NCBI GenBank assembly: GCA_000149265.1
Contig: CH003227.1
Coordinates: 56,688 to 120,687, forward strand
DNA length: 64,000 nucleotides
DNA from: Ciona savignyi
Taxonomy: Eukaryota; Chordata; Ascidiacea; Phlebobranchia; Cionidae
Reading direction: 5' to 3'
Within the stretch, counting starts at the first letter, position 1; every line of letters begins with the position of its first letter. A program made the translations under genes and the position numbers. Below are positions 1-10,565 of this stretch, in pieces. The notes beneath the pieces are model-generated. The model was given only the letters and a program-made list of their open reading frames with translations. It was not told the DNA's origin and searched no databases.

Positions 1-119
1 TTACTCCACCCAGTTACCCACATAATCGCAAGGGTTTTCTAAGCCGATGTGCAATGGAAAAGCCTCGCCCTGGACCCACTGGCTGCCTGATCCCAGTATG
101 GTCCTCGTCAGGTAAGTAT
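1..119 (-). ncRNA. U1 snRNA copy A, 3' half diverged or cut by window edge
   Basis: Read on the minus strand from 119, the sequence begins ATACTTACC, the U1 5' end that pairs with 5' splice sites. Stem-loop I has the U1-70K-type loop GATCAGGCAG inside a CTGG/CCAG stem, and stem-loop II keeps the U1A-binding ATTGCAC loop. After that it departs from copy B: the segment before the 5'-side GTGGGTAAC is 7 bases shorter, one strand of the central junction is changed (GCTGAC to GAAAAC), and the Sm-site region is replaced by unrelated sequence at positions 1-12. I regard it as a U1 pseudogene or variant truncated by the window start. Confidence 0.75.
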
Positions 120-530
120 GAGTTGGAACAGTGAAAGGCTGGACCACTCGAGGCAAAACCACCTCCGAGTTACCGTGTTCGATTGTGTAAGTCGGCAGGT
201 TTCTCTTCAGGACGACGAGAAGACGCCAATTTCTTATCAACTCACTCGAGATTTCATTGTACGTAAGGCCGATGCGCCACCTCCCCAGTGGATAGCGAAA
301 GGGCAACAAAACGGGGCTTGTTTTTCAAAAACCAGTCTAAACCGGAAAGAAATCCGGTTTCAAAGCTGGGTCTATTTTATTCAAATTTATCCGATGACGT
401 AGGAGACCGGCCGCTTGGCGATAGTCCCGAGTAACCAAAACACAACAGAAACCGAGTTCGCAGGGGGGGTGGGTGTTGAATCGACCAAACGCGCTGTGTG
501 AGACTGCTGTAACCACTGATCAATGTTAAA

Positions 531-580
531 GACGGGGATAGCGCGGACGCAGTCCCCACTACCAGAAATTATACGACCGC

Positions 581-612
<32 letters not shown>

Positions 613-694
613 GCTAAGCCGATGTGCAATGGCAAAGCCTCGCCCTGGACCCACTGGCTGCCTGATCCCAGTATGGTCCTCGTCAGGTAAGTAT
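531..694 (-). ncRNA. U1 spliceosomal snRNA, complete copy B
   Basis: This is the RNA of the U1 snRNP, which base-pairs with the 5' splice site in the nucleus. On the minus strand it starts ATACTTACCTG (694) and runs 164 nt, the usual metazoan U1 length. It contains in order the splice-site pairing segment, stem-loop I with loop GATCAGGCAG (consensus GAUCANGAAG), the GGGCGAGG junction strand, stem-loop II with CCATTGCAC, CCCAAATGTGGG of stem-loop III, the Sm site AATTTCTGG, and a terminal hairpin around GACTGCGTCCGCGC ending in CCCCGTC. It has no obvious disabling change. Its 5' flank (695 onward) is nearly identical to that of copy A, so the whole unit including the promoter was duplicated. 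No TATA box is needed or seen. Confidence 0.92.
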
Positions 695-1107
695 GAGTTG
701 GAACAGTGAAAGGCTGGACCACTCGAGGCAAAACCACCTCCGAGTTACCGTGTTCGATTGTGTAAGTCGGCAGGTTTCTCTTCAGGACGACGAGAAGACG
801 CCAATTTCTTATCAACTCGCTCGAGATTTCATTGTACGTAAGGCCGATGCGCCACCTCCCCAGTGGATAGCGAAAGGGCAACAAAACGGGGCTTGTTTTT
901 CAAAAACCAGTCTAAACCGGAAAGAAATCCGGTTTCAAAGCTGGGTCTATTTTATTCAAATTTATCCGATGACGTAGGAGACCGGTCGCTTGGCGATAGT
1001 CCCGAGTAACCATAACACAACAGAAACCGAGTTCGCAGGGGGGGTGGGTGTGTTGAATCGACCAAACGCGCTGTGTGAGACTGCTGTAACCACTGATCAA
1101 TGTTAAA

Positions 1108-1236
1108 GACGGGGATAGCGCGAACGCAGTCCCCACTACCAGAAATTATACGACCGAGTTACCCACATTTTGGGTAATCGCAAGGGTCAGCTAAGCCGAT
1201 GTGCAATGGCAAAGCCTCGCCCTGGCTGCCTGATCC
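1108..1236 (-). pseudogene. U1 snRNA copy C, 5' end lost
   Basis: Stem-loops II and III, the Sm site and the 3' hairpin match copy B, including AATTTCTGG. Stem-loop I has lost about 9 bases (GGACCCACTGG reduced to GG). The first ~26 nt, including the splice-site pairing ATACTTACC, are absent. The homology stops at the T-run at 1237, where a 23-bp minisatellite begins. Without the 5' end and promoter it cannot work as U1. Confidence 0.85.
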
Positions 1237-1590
1237 TTTTTTTAGTGCAATTTATTAGCAATAACATATTGGCGATAACGAACATAGCATATTGGCGATA
1301 ACGAACATAGCATATTGGCGATAACGAACATAGCATATTGGCGATAACGAACATAGCATATTGGCGATAACGAACATAGAATATTGGCGATAACGAACAT
1401 AGCATATTGGCGATAACGAACATAGCATATTGGCGATAACGAACATAGAATATTGGCGATAACGAACATAGCATATTGGCGATAACGAACATAGCATATT
1501 GGCGATAACAGTGTAATGGCGATAACAGCGTAATGGCGATAACAACTTATTGGCAGTAACAACTTATTGGCAGTAGCAACTTATTGGCAC
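1237..1590. repeat. 23-bp minisatellite
   Basis: About eleven copies of the unit atattggcgataacgaacatagc run from about 1265 to 1509. Shorter, decayed 17-18 bp versions (aatggcgataacagcgt, ttattggcagtaacaac) continue to about 1590. The overlapping minus-strand reading frames here simply translate the repeat. Confidence 0.92.
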
Positions 1591-1911
1591 TTTCACACTT
1601 GCGTTGGTGAAGTAAGAGGATATACTATATGAAGACAAAAGGCGAAAACAGATTTAATATATTTAAAAAAAATAGAATAGAGTTGAAGTACAATACAATA
1701 TTATACACACTCTCCTGTCAAGCTCAAAGGCACTCTGAAATAGCTTTTGGTGTGGAAAGTTATATAAAAAGATGTAGATTATTTATATTAAAGTTTAGTA
1801 ATTTGGACGCAGTTTCTCTTCCATAGAGAAACACTGTTTCTTCGACGAAATTTTTAAATTTGTTTTTTATAATCCATAGGGTTTGCCGGGTAAATTCTTC
1901 GTTGTTCCAGT
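1591..1911. other. Intervening sequence, nothing recognised
   Basis: AT-rich sequence between the minisatellite and the hAT terminus. A 65-codon open frame at 1629-1826 has no recognisable motif and is probably chance. Confidence 0.4.
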
Positions 1912-4341
1912 CAGTAGCGGATTAAGGGGGGGGCTAACAGGGCTGCAGCCCGGGGCCCCCAATTCCTAACTAGATCATACGATTAAATTATTATCGGTAC
2001 TTCAATAACTGTTTAAATTTATACTGATTGAACGTTATACTTTGTATAAGGCTTTGTTGCGTCTATATGTACATTGTTACGTCACACACTACTGTTTTTT
2101 TCGAGGACGCAATTGCGAGCCTTGGTCTTGTCATATTTTCAGTATTAGACGTGAACAAAGTGTAAGTTAACAAAGTTTACATTTACAGTTTAATTTTAGA
2201 TTAAATTAGTGCAGGCGGTGTAAGTTTTGATGGTCAAAACTTTCGCCCGGTATGATTAGGCTAGCCGGTAGCCTGTTAGTCAACAGATGAAATGGGTGTT
2301 AGTCTTCAGCATGAAATTTGCCTAATTTTGTATTTTTGTTAAACCGGTGGCGCATGAGTTTTTATACTTTACTCTTAGGATGCAGCGTAGATATCCTAGT
2401 GGAGCACAAAAGCGTGCAGCTGCTTTAGAAAAGAAGAAAAAAGAATCACATCTTGCTGAAAAGATTCCTAAACTTACAACTTTCCTTAAACTAAGTAGAA
2501 GTACAACAGCAGGTGAGGATGAACCCATTTCGCCTAAGTTGGACATTGGAAATCAGACTATACATGGATCTTCTATGCATGTATTGGATGAGGATGTTAA
2601 TACTTGTTCTGAACCTAAAAGTGTAATGGATGATGTTATTAGTGATGATCTTAACTTTTGGCCACAAAAAATTTCTGAAAACTTGAGAAATTACTGGATA
2701 CAGCGTGGTTCATCTTCATGTCAGCATAAAAATCATGGTTTTAAAGAATCAGTGGTACAGTTGGAGAAAGAATCACAACGCCGATACTGTAGTATAGCTT
2801 TGTTTCAGCGCGTTCATGCAAGAACAGGAGAACAGTTTGATAGAACTTGGTTATGCTATTCTAAAACAAGTGGACGAGTTTATTGTTTTGTATGCAAGCT
2901 AATGTCAAGTACAGTGAGTAAGCTGACCAGTGGATTAAATAATTGGAAACATGCTCATGAAATACTTAAGAATCATGAAAATTCTAAACAGCACCTTGAT
3001 GCCATGGCAGCTTTATGTGCTCGAAAGTCATCCAGTCAGATAGACAACGATCTGGTGAAGCAGTATGAAGGCGAAGTCCAGTATTGGCAAGAACTTCTTC
3101 GGAGGCTAGTCAGTGTTGTGAAATTTCTCTGTGTCCGTGGCCTCGCGTTTCGTGGCAAGAATGAACTAATAGGTTCATCCAACAATGGTAATTATCTAGG
3201 CATACTTGAGCTTCTGAGTGAGTACGACACGTTTCTAGCTGAACATATTAGTAAGCATGCAAACAAGAGTCGAGGCCATGCGTCTTATTTATCTTCAACT
3301 ATTTGTGAGGAGTTGATCGAGCTCATGGGTCAAAAGGTTTTATGTGTAATTATTGATGAAATCAAAACAGCTAAGTATTTTTCAATATCTGTTGACTCTA
3401 CTCCTGATATCATGCATGTGGACCAGCTCACAGTGGTTATTCGATATGTTCTACAATCTGGCCCTGTTGAACGATTCTTAAAGTTCATACCGATATATTC
3501 TCACACTGGATCAGAAATTGCTCGAATAATTCTTCAGTTCCTGGAAGAAAATGGCATAAACATTCAAAACTGTCGTGGCCAGTCATATGATAATGCTTCT
3601 AACATGAGCGGCAAGTACAAAGGCGTGCAAGCAATCATCCGTGAAAGGTGCAGTGTTGCTTATTACATACCGTGCACAGCGCACTCTTTAAGTTTGATTG
3701 GAAAATGTGCAGCAGAATGTTGCCCCAATGCAGTTGAATTTTTTAATCTTCTTCAAAATCTCTATTCATGGTTTGTATCATCTACCCACCGATGGCAGGT
3801 ACACCGAAAGCATCTAAGGGGGTTGCCTGTTACAAATGCCTTGTCTGACACAAGGTGGTCAGCACGGTATGATGCGGTACGGGCTTTAAATAAAGGGTAC
3901 CATGAGAATATGTCAGCACTAGAAGAACTGCAATCTGATGAAAATCAGCCGCGGGACAGTAGGCTTGTGGCTGAAGGATTTCTAAAGAAGCTTCAGCAGC
4001 TGGAAGTTGCCATTTTGGTGGAAGTTTGGGACACGGTCTTAGAAAGATTTCAAAAAACCAGTTTTAACTCTCCAAGGAAGTAAACTCCCTGTGAATTCAG
4101 CAGTTCATTTGTTGGAATCTCTCCTCGAATTCGTTAGAAGCCAGAGATCTGAATTTGAATATTATGAAGATAAAGGGATAGCGAAGTCTGTTGTCAAAGT
4201 GTACAAAGAAACTTCAAAACGAGAAAAGACGAGGAAGCGCCAATTCGATGAGGGTTGTTCGAAAGAAACAATATTCTCACCCAGAGAACGATTCAGGTGT
4301 GAGGTATATTTGCCAATTATGGACGCACTGTCATCAGGAAT
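1912..4341 (+). mobile_element. hAT element (ZMYM1/TTF type), 3' end missing
   Basis: The left end cagtagcggattaag followed by gcagcccggggccccc has the form of hAT termini of this family. The transposase reading frame begins at 2380. Homology stops abruptly at about 4341 in the conserved YLPIMDALSSGI stretch that precedes the dimerisation domain. From there the sequence is a LINE in the opposite orientation, so the hATC domain and the right terminal repeat are not in this window. No 8-bp target duplication can be checked. Confidence 0.75.
2380..4341 (+). pseudogene. hAT transposase, TTF-zinc-finger/DUF4371 type, frameshifted and truncated
   Basis: A cut-and-paste DNA transposase. I chose the Met at 2380 because it directly follows a splice-acceptor-like ctcttag and gives the family-typical N-terminus MQRRYPSGAQKR. 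Domains: N-terminal acidic linker; TTF-type zinc finger around residues 145-215 (WLCYSKTSGRVYCFVC, then HENSKQH); DUF4371 and RNase-H-like core with FSISVDST (first Asp) and SYDNASNMSG / PCTAHSLSL (second Asp region). The frame stays open to 4083. A one-base shift near 4065 moves it into the frame of 4091-4341 (SAVHLLESLLEFV ... YLPIMDALSSGI). The C-terminal hATC dimerisation domain is absent, so the gene is dead as it stands. Confidence 0.85.
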
Positions 4342-4853
4342 TTAAAGATAACCGATTTGATTTTTTCTAGGACCGAGTTCTGAATAGGAACGATTTTCCC
4401 AATATGCAGAATCTGCGAGATTACTAAGGTATTAACGATAGTGGTGCGTCCTTCAAGTGATAATCGTCTCGGTTTATGCATATTAGTGATATTTGTAATG
4501 CGACCTACGACTGGGGACCAGTTTTTATGGACGCATAGTGATCGTGTGCGAAAGTAGATACCCATGATTTTAATTTCTGTAGCGACAGTGATTTCTGGGT
4601 ACTGATGCTGAATTGCAACGCGAGCGTATTCTTTAAAGGTGAGCGCTTGCGTTTTGTTGGTATTGAGTTTCTGACCCGAAGCAAGTTCGTATTTACGGAG
4701 AGTTTTAAAGACTTTATGAATGGAATTAACATCGGTTAGTAAGAACGTCAAATCGTCCGCATATTGCTCTAATTTAAGATGGTGCTTCCCTCGTTTAATT
4801 CCTCGAATTCCGGGGTTACGATTTATCGTGCGCGTTAAGGTTTCGGTGCCTAA

Positions 4854-7272
4854 AGGGCTCCACACACATATAGCGTTTCGCGTCAAAACCTCGCGTCTGC
4901 CGTAAAACTCCCTGCGTTGGGTCATACACACACTCGCGCCAGACAAACGCAAGTCGAGAGAAGTGGCTCAATAGCGTCAAACGTCAGAGTTAAAAATATT
5001 TTAACTTTTGCGCAAGACGCAATAGGCAGAAAAATGAAAGAGACACTGTTTTAACTTTATTATTTCAATAAAAATCAAGGTAGACCAGAGAATAAGTAAA
5101 TAATGATTATTTAAGTACAGCATTATAACATTTATTTGTTTAGTTGGTTTTAAATATCATTTAAACTAAGTTTTAGCACAATTTTGGTATGACATAGATC
5201 CAAAAATGTCCAAAACAGATTTTAATGAGTTACTTAATTTGGTACAAGCAAGTCCACATCTGTATGATTTAAAGAATCAGTATTATAAGAATAAGATGAG
5301 AAAAGAAAATACCTGGACTAACATAAATGGACAAATAGGAAAACCAGGTAGGGTATACCGGTAGTTTTATTGTTTAATGTGGTTTTATGTTATGTGTGAA
5401 TTAAAACACAATGTTTGTTGAATTTGGTGTTGAACATTTATTAGCAGAGGCATGTATGAAACGATGGAGAAGTTTAAGGGATAGATTTTTAAGAGAGAAA
5501 AAAACATAAAGTATGAAAGTGAGCGAATTCGTTGTGGCAACATGTTCAACATGGGAACATGATGAAAATATGCAATTTTTGCAAGATCACCTCCATCACT
5601 GATTGTAAGTACCGGTATCTGTTTGTATTGTTTATAAAATGTAGCATGTTTCCAATGGACAAGGCAGTTAGCGCACATTGCTTCAACCAAGTACGGGTAC
5701 CAGTAGTTAAATAGGTTTAACACGTATACTGGTGAAGTGGTAACTAACAGGCACACAACACAGGGATAGTTCTGGTTAACTGACTGTCGGCCCATTTATT
5801 GTAATATTCCCACCCTAAAGTAGATATGGATATGCTTTTTATTCTACACCTGCATACATTGATGTATTGTTTGTTGCCGAAACATTAAGACTGACTGTTG
5901 TTTGCAGGACTGTTTTTAACATTCAATAGCAAGAGCAACCAACAACATCCAGGGAAACAGACTCACCGATTGAAAGTTTTTAAATCGCTGGGTCAAGTGG
6001 CGGTAAGAGTTTTTTTATACTCTAGGCCGTAGCACATTCGCAACTTATAATTCCACTTTTCTTTTTACAGAGTTTATTTTATTGAAGCACATCAACCTAG
6101 TTTTAACTGATGCTACTACATACACCGAACTAAACACCCCAACAGAACTATCCATGACGTCAACAATAGATTGCCCTTCGCCTGCTGAATCGCTTTAGTC
6201 TGCACCACAGAACAAAAAAAGAAAGCTGGATTTCTAAGTTAAATTTGCAGGTTTTCATTTTGTACATAACTTTATAGTCATGTACCGCAACGGTTAACCG
6301 ATTTGTTGTCAGTCAACCAATAAAATATTTCAAAAACTAATTTGTGTGTAAACAACTTTTTTACCATTGTACATCAGTTTATATGCTCTTACAATGTCCA
6401 ATTAAAAATATTTAGATTTATGTGGACCACTACCGGTTAATTTTTTTTTTATTAATGGTTTTCAGATTTTAGATATCCACAGCTCTAATTACCACTTACT
6501 TTATTACTAGAAAGACCTCATTTTTATTCTGAAAAGAAATTCTGAATATATGAAAAGTGCAGCTCAGACAAACATTGTGCAGGATGATATGTACGATAGT
6601 TTCGGAAAATTTACTGCTGCTAAACTACGTAGTCTAAATGGGACAACAGCTGATGAAGCTATGGCTGCAATTATGCAGTTATAGTTAACTCTAAAAAACT
6701 TTCACATTAAACATACCAATTACTGTAATTGCAAATTTGTTATTTGGTACCAATGAACTGGAAAGCATGCAGCTAGTTGTATATAGTATTTTTATTTATA
6801 TGTTACTTTTCAGTGTTATTATATATCTTCAGTCATGAATATACACTGCCTTTCCAAGCTAACTGTAATAGTTAATTTTTCATTTCATAGCACTGTATTG
6901 CTCTTCTTTCTTCGTTTGATATTTTGCAATAAAAATAAATGTCAAGTAAGTTGTTTGTTATATGAAAATGGTGTAAAAAATATAAAAAGAACATTAGTAA
7001 AAAGAAAGAGTGGTTATATGTCTAGAAACATGTGACAATAAAGTAAAGAGATTGGACATTTTATTTTGCTTAATTCGTTTCTAGTGAATACAATCTTTCT
7101 AATGGCCAGTAAACAAAACCACGTGGGAATGTTTTGACGCAATACGTCATCATGAACGCGAGTGTGTGTGCATGGTCTCGCGTCTCTCTTAAACGCAACG
7201 CATGACGAGAAGGATGACGAGACGCGAGAAACGCGAAGGATTGCGCAAAACGCTATATGTGTGTGGAGCGCT
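4854..7272 (+). mobile_element. Harbinger-like non-autonomous DNA transposon with MADF gene
   Basis: The terminal inverted repeats are AGGGCTCCACACACATATAG at the left and the reverse complement of AGCGCTCCACACACATATAG at the right, one mismatch in 20. They are followed by more imperfect GC-rich inverted sequence with CGCG runs over ~130 bp. The element is flanked by TAA at 4851-4853 and 7273-7275, the 3-bp TWA duplication typical of PIF/Harbinger. It encodes a MADF protein, the usual second gene of Harbinger elements, but I find no DDE transposase in its 2.4 kb, so it would depend on one supplied elsewhere. Confidence 0.8.
5206..6684 (+). pseudogene. MADF-domain gene of the Harbinger-like element, multi-exon
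   Basis: MADF proteins are Myb/SANT-like DNA binders that partner Harbinger transposases. Exon 1 (5206-5347) gives MSKTDFNELLNLVQ, SPHLYDLKNQYY and ENTWTNINGQIGK, a clear MADF N-half, and ends at a GT donor in phase 1. Exon 2 begins after ttagcag at 5448 in the matching phase and continues ACMKRWRSLRDRFLREK. An in-frame TAA then interrupts before WEHDENMQFLQDH. Less certain exons lie near 5910-6000 and 6070-6240. A terminal exon (6511-6684) encodes DDMYDSFGKFTAAKLRSL ... AAIMQL and a stop, the usual C-terminal motif of these proteins. The internal stop suggests a decayed copy. Confidence 0.7.
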
Positions 7273-8053
7273 TAAGAGGAATAATTGCATGCTCACGGGA
7301 CAGCCTTGGCGGATGCCACGTTTAATTCTTATTTTTTTCGTGAATGCTCCATTGACCTGGACTACGCTGTTGATGTTATTATATAGTAGCATAATCCATT
7401 GAGTAATGGCATTACCAGCGTTTAATTTATTAAGTATTTTAAAAATATAGCTATGACTCACTCGGTCAAAAGCTTTTTCGAAGTCGATAGCAAGTATATT
7501 TAAATCGACAGACTTTTCTTTCGCAAATTCCATAGCGGCTTGGACATTATAAAGAGCGTCTTCAATCTTACGACCTGGGATACCGCATTTTTGGTCTGGG
7601 CTTATTACTTTACACATTACGTGGTTAAGTCGATTCGATATTACCTTACTTAGGATTTTGTAGTCGTTGTTTAAGATCGATATAGGTCGCCAATTTTTCA
7701 TTTCGCATTTATTACCTTTTTTATGCACTAGTTTTACACAAGCTTGTTTCATAGACTCACTAAGCGTGCGCTGTATAAAACAGTTCGTGAAAACGTCAAG
7801 AATGTCATATTTTATCACATTCCACATCGTTTTATATACTTTAATGGTAAGAGCCATCTAGACCGGGCCAACTACTGGCGTTAATAGAGTCGATTGCGAG
7901 TTTTATTTCCTCTAGAGTGATTGGGGCGTTTAATGCGATTTGTTGGTCGTCATCGATTTCGTTTGAGGTAATTACCTCGAGCATTTCGTCTTGTGTTTGA
8001 GATGATTGATGTCTCCAGTTAAAACGAAGCTCGGGGATTGAGTCGTACGACAT

Positions 8054-8195
8054 TTTGATAATTTATACGTATTAAATACTTATTTATTACTATTTATTAT
8101 AATAAGTTATATATTAAGTTATTACCGCTAAGGTTGAAACGGATAGGGTTGCAAACACAGCGCTTGTTACCACGTGGCAACACTGCAATTTGCAG
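8054..8195. other. AT-rich junction sequence
   Basis: TTTATTA-rich stretch between the LINE fragment and the SINE. No gene seen. Confidence 0.4.
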
Positions 8196-8460
8196 ATTCA
8201 AAACTGGTCTGGTGCACCTGCAGGATTTGCAGATTCAAAAGGTTGCAGATTCAAAACTGGTCGCCAGCTAGTCGGGTGTGTTCTTGGGCAAGGCACTTAA
8301 CGGACATTGCCTGAACCCAGCAAAATAATGGGTTCTACCAAATTAAAGGAACACGTGTATCATACACTGCAATAGCTTCGGTAACACTACGGTGGGCGCT
8401 AGGTGATCGCCTATGTATTAACGCTCTTGGTTTTCCCATTCACGGGTATAAACCTGAATA
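8196..8460 (+). mobile_element. tRNA-derived SINE fragment with conserved central domain
   Basis: The segment contains gcagattcaaaactggtc, ctagtcgggtgtgttcttgg, gcaaggcacttaacggacat and aaaataatgggttctaccaa. The same series appears in reverse complement at several other places in this window. The complete version has a tRNA-like A box (TGGTTTAGTGCG) and B box (GGTTCGAAACT) ahead of the GGGCAAGGCACTTAA block, a block typical of invertebrate SINE central domains. This copy has lost most of the tRNA head; 'gcagattcaaaactggtc' is present two to three times just upstream. Confidence 0.65.
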
Positions 8461-8469
8461 TCCTAGATC

Positions 8470-10370
8470 CTATATAGATTCACAACCCATACTACCTCCA
8501 TATAATTCTACGACCACCACCCCCATAAATAGATCTACGACTACTACCCGCATATACTTCTACGCCACTACTACCGTATAGATCAACGACCACCACCCCC
8601 ATATATAGATCTACGAATACCACCCCATATAGATCTACAACCACCACCCCAATATAGATCTGCGACCACCAGCCCCATTTATATATCTAAAACCACTACC
8701 CCATGTAAAGATCTACGACCACCACCCCCATATATAGATCTAAGACCACCACCATATATTGATCTACGAACACTACCCCCATATAATAATCTACGACCAC
8801 CACCCCCATATAGATATACAACCAGTACCACCGCATAGATATGTAAGACCACTACCACCATTTAGTTTTACAACCACTACCCCCATATAGATCTGCGACC
8901 ACTACCCCATATATATAGATCTGCCACCAATAACCCCATATATAGATCTACGACCACTACCACCGCATAGATATGTACGACCACTACCCCCATATATAGA
9001 TCTACGACCACTACCCCCATATAGATCTACGACCACTACCCCATATAGATCTACGACCACTACCCCATTTAGATCTACGACCACCACCCCCATATATATA
9101 GATCTGCCACCACTACCCCCATATATAGATCTACGACCACCACCTCCCTATATAGATCTATGACCACCACCCCCATATATTGATCTACAACCACCGCCCT
9201 AATATACTAATCTACGACCACCACCCCCCATATATAGATATACGGCCACTACCCCCGTATAGATCTACGATCACTACCACCATATGGATCTACGACCACC
9301 ACCCCCATATATAGATCCACGACCACCACCCCCATATAAATCTACGAGCACCACCCACCCCCATGTATTAATCTACGACCAACACCCCCATATATAGATA
9401 TACGACCACCACCATCCCTATATATAGATCTACGACCACCACCCCCCCCCCATATATATCAACGACCATCACCCCCCTATATAAATCTACGACCACTATC
9501 CCCATATATAAATCTTTGACTACTACCCCCATATAGATCTGCGATCACTACCCCACCCAATATAGATCTATAACTACTACCCCCATATAGATAGATCTAC
9601 GACCACTACCCCCGGCCCATATATTGATCTACGACCACCACCCTTATATATAGATATACAACCACTAACCCCCGTATAGATCTACGACCACTACCCCCAT
9701 ATATAAATCCACGACTACCACCCCCATATAAATCTACGACCAACACCCCCATATATAGATCTACGACCACTACCCCCCTATATAGATCTACGACCACCCC
9801 CCCCATATAGATCCAAAACCACTACCACCCTATATTGATCTAAGACCCCCTACCCCCATATATAGATCTACGACCACCACCCCCCCCCCCATATATATCT
9901 ACGACCACCACACCCCCCTATATAGATCTGCGACCACCACCCCCATATATATTTCTATGACCAGTAACCACATATAAATCTACGACCACTACCCCCATAT
10001 AGATCTACGACCACTACCACCATATATAAATCTTTTGACAACTACCCCCATATAGATCTGCGACCACCCCCCCCCCAATACATCTGCGACAACTACCCTC
10101 ATATAAATCTATGAATGCTACCTACCCCCGGCCCCATATAGATCTACGACCACCACCCCAATATAGATCTGCTACCACCACCCCAATATAGATCTGCGAC
10201 CACTACCCCCATATAGATCTACGACCACTACCACCATATAGATCTACGACCACTACCACCATATAAAGATATACAACCACCACCCACCCATATATAGATA
10301 TAAAGATATACACGACCACCACCCCCATATATAGATATAAAGATATACGAAAAATTAATAGAACTCCTGC
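8470..10370. repeat. ~25-bp minisatellite array, 1.9 kb
   Basis: Roughly seventy degenerate copies of a 24-29 bp unit (catatagatctacgaccac plus tacccc), each with a BglII-like agatct and a C-run of 4-10. The strand bias is strong: C/A-rich on plus, G/T-rich on minus. Several G-tracts per unit on the minus strand could form non-B structures. The minus-strand reading frames (VVVVDLYGG repeats) are translations of the array, not genes. Confidence 0.95.
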
Positions 10371-10565
10371 AGGATTAAACCAACAATGGATGAAACCCAC
10401 GTAGGATTTAACTATATTTTGGTGGTAAATTTGATAACTATATTTTGGTCTTAAATCCTTAAACCTTATGTTCTGTTTGGTCTGATCAGTACCTTTATTC
10501 TATGGGAAATAAATTGATGAATTGTGCATTTTGAAGATTTTAATTATATTCCTTCATGTGTACAG

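Larger units (their letters stand above)
1..1236. repeat. Tandem ~575-bp U1 gene units
   Basis: Two near-identical units follow each other and a third is partial. GTTACCCACAT occurs at 13, 581 and 1158, and the U1 5' ends at 119 and 694 are 575 bp apart. The ~410-bp spacer between genes (120-530, 695-1107) is almost unchanged between units and includes a small hairpin AAACCGGAAAGAAATCCGGT near 340 and 915. The open reading frames in these spacers repeat with the unit and are not genes. Confidence 0.9.
4342..8053 (-). mobile_element. L1/Tx1-like LINE ORF2 fragment, split by a DNA transposon
   Basis: Reading downward from 8053 the reverse transcriptase appears in order. There is a linker ending ASSWPGLDGS; after a frameshift near 7850 come KNWRPISILNNDYK, LAIDFEKAFDRVSH (first catalytic Asp) and RGIRQGCPVSMQLFLL; the second part (from 4850) has GTETLTR, YADD (catalytic pair), LRKYELASGQKLNTNKTQ and KIMGIYF. 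The endonuclease, ORF1 and the C-terminal end are missing. At 4854-7272 a Harbinger-like element interrupts it. Removing that element and one TAA duplication restores the RT frame exactly. The 3' boundary lies inside the RT thumb at the hAT junction, so it is not a simple target-primed 3' end. Confidence 0.85.

Noticed and set aside
118-977. Pairs of near-identical ORFs in the first kilobase
   Set aside because: They repeat with the 575-bp unit and overlap the U1 RNA genes and spacers; no protein features.
1187-1562. Three overlapping ~100-aa minus-strand ORFs (NMLCSLSPI repeats)
   Set aside because: They are translations of the 23-bp minisatellite in three frames; 23 is not a multiple of three, so all frames recur.
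8679-10400. Val/Asp/Gly-rich ORFs on the minus strand
   Set aside because: Products of the 25-bp minisatellite, with no start context or domain.
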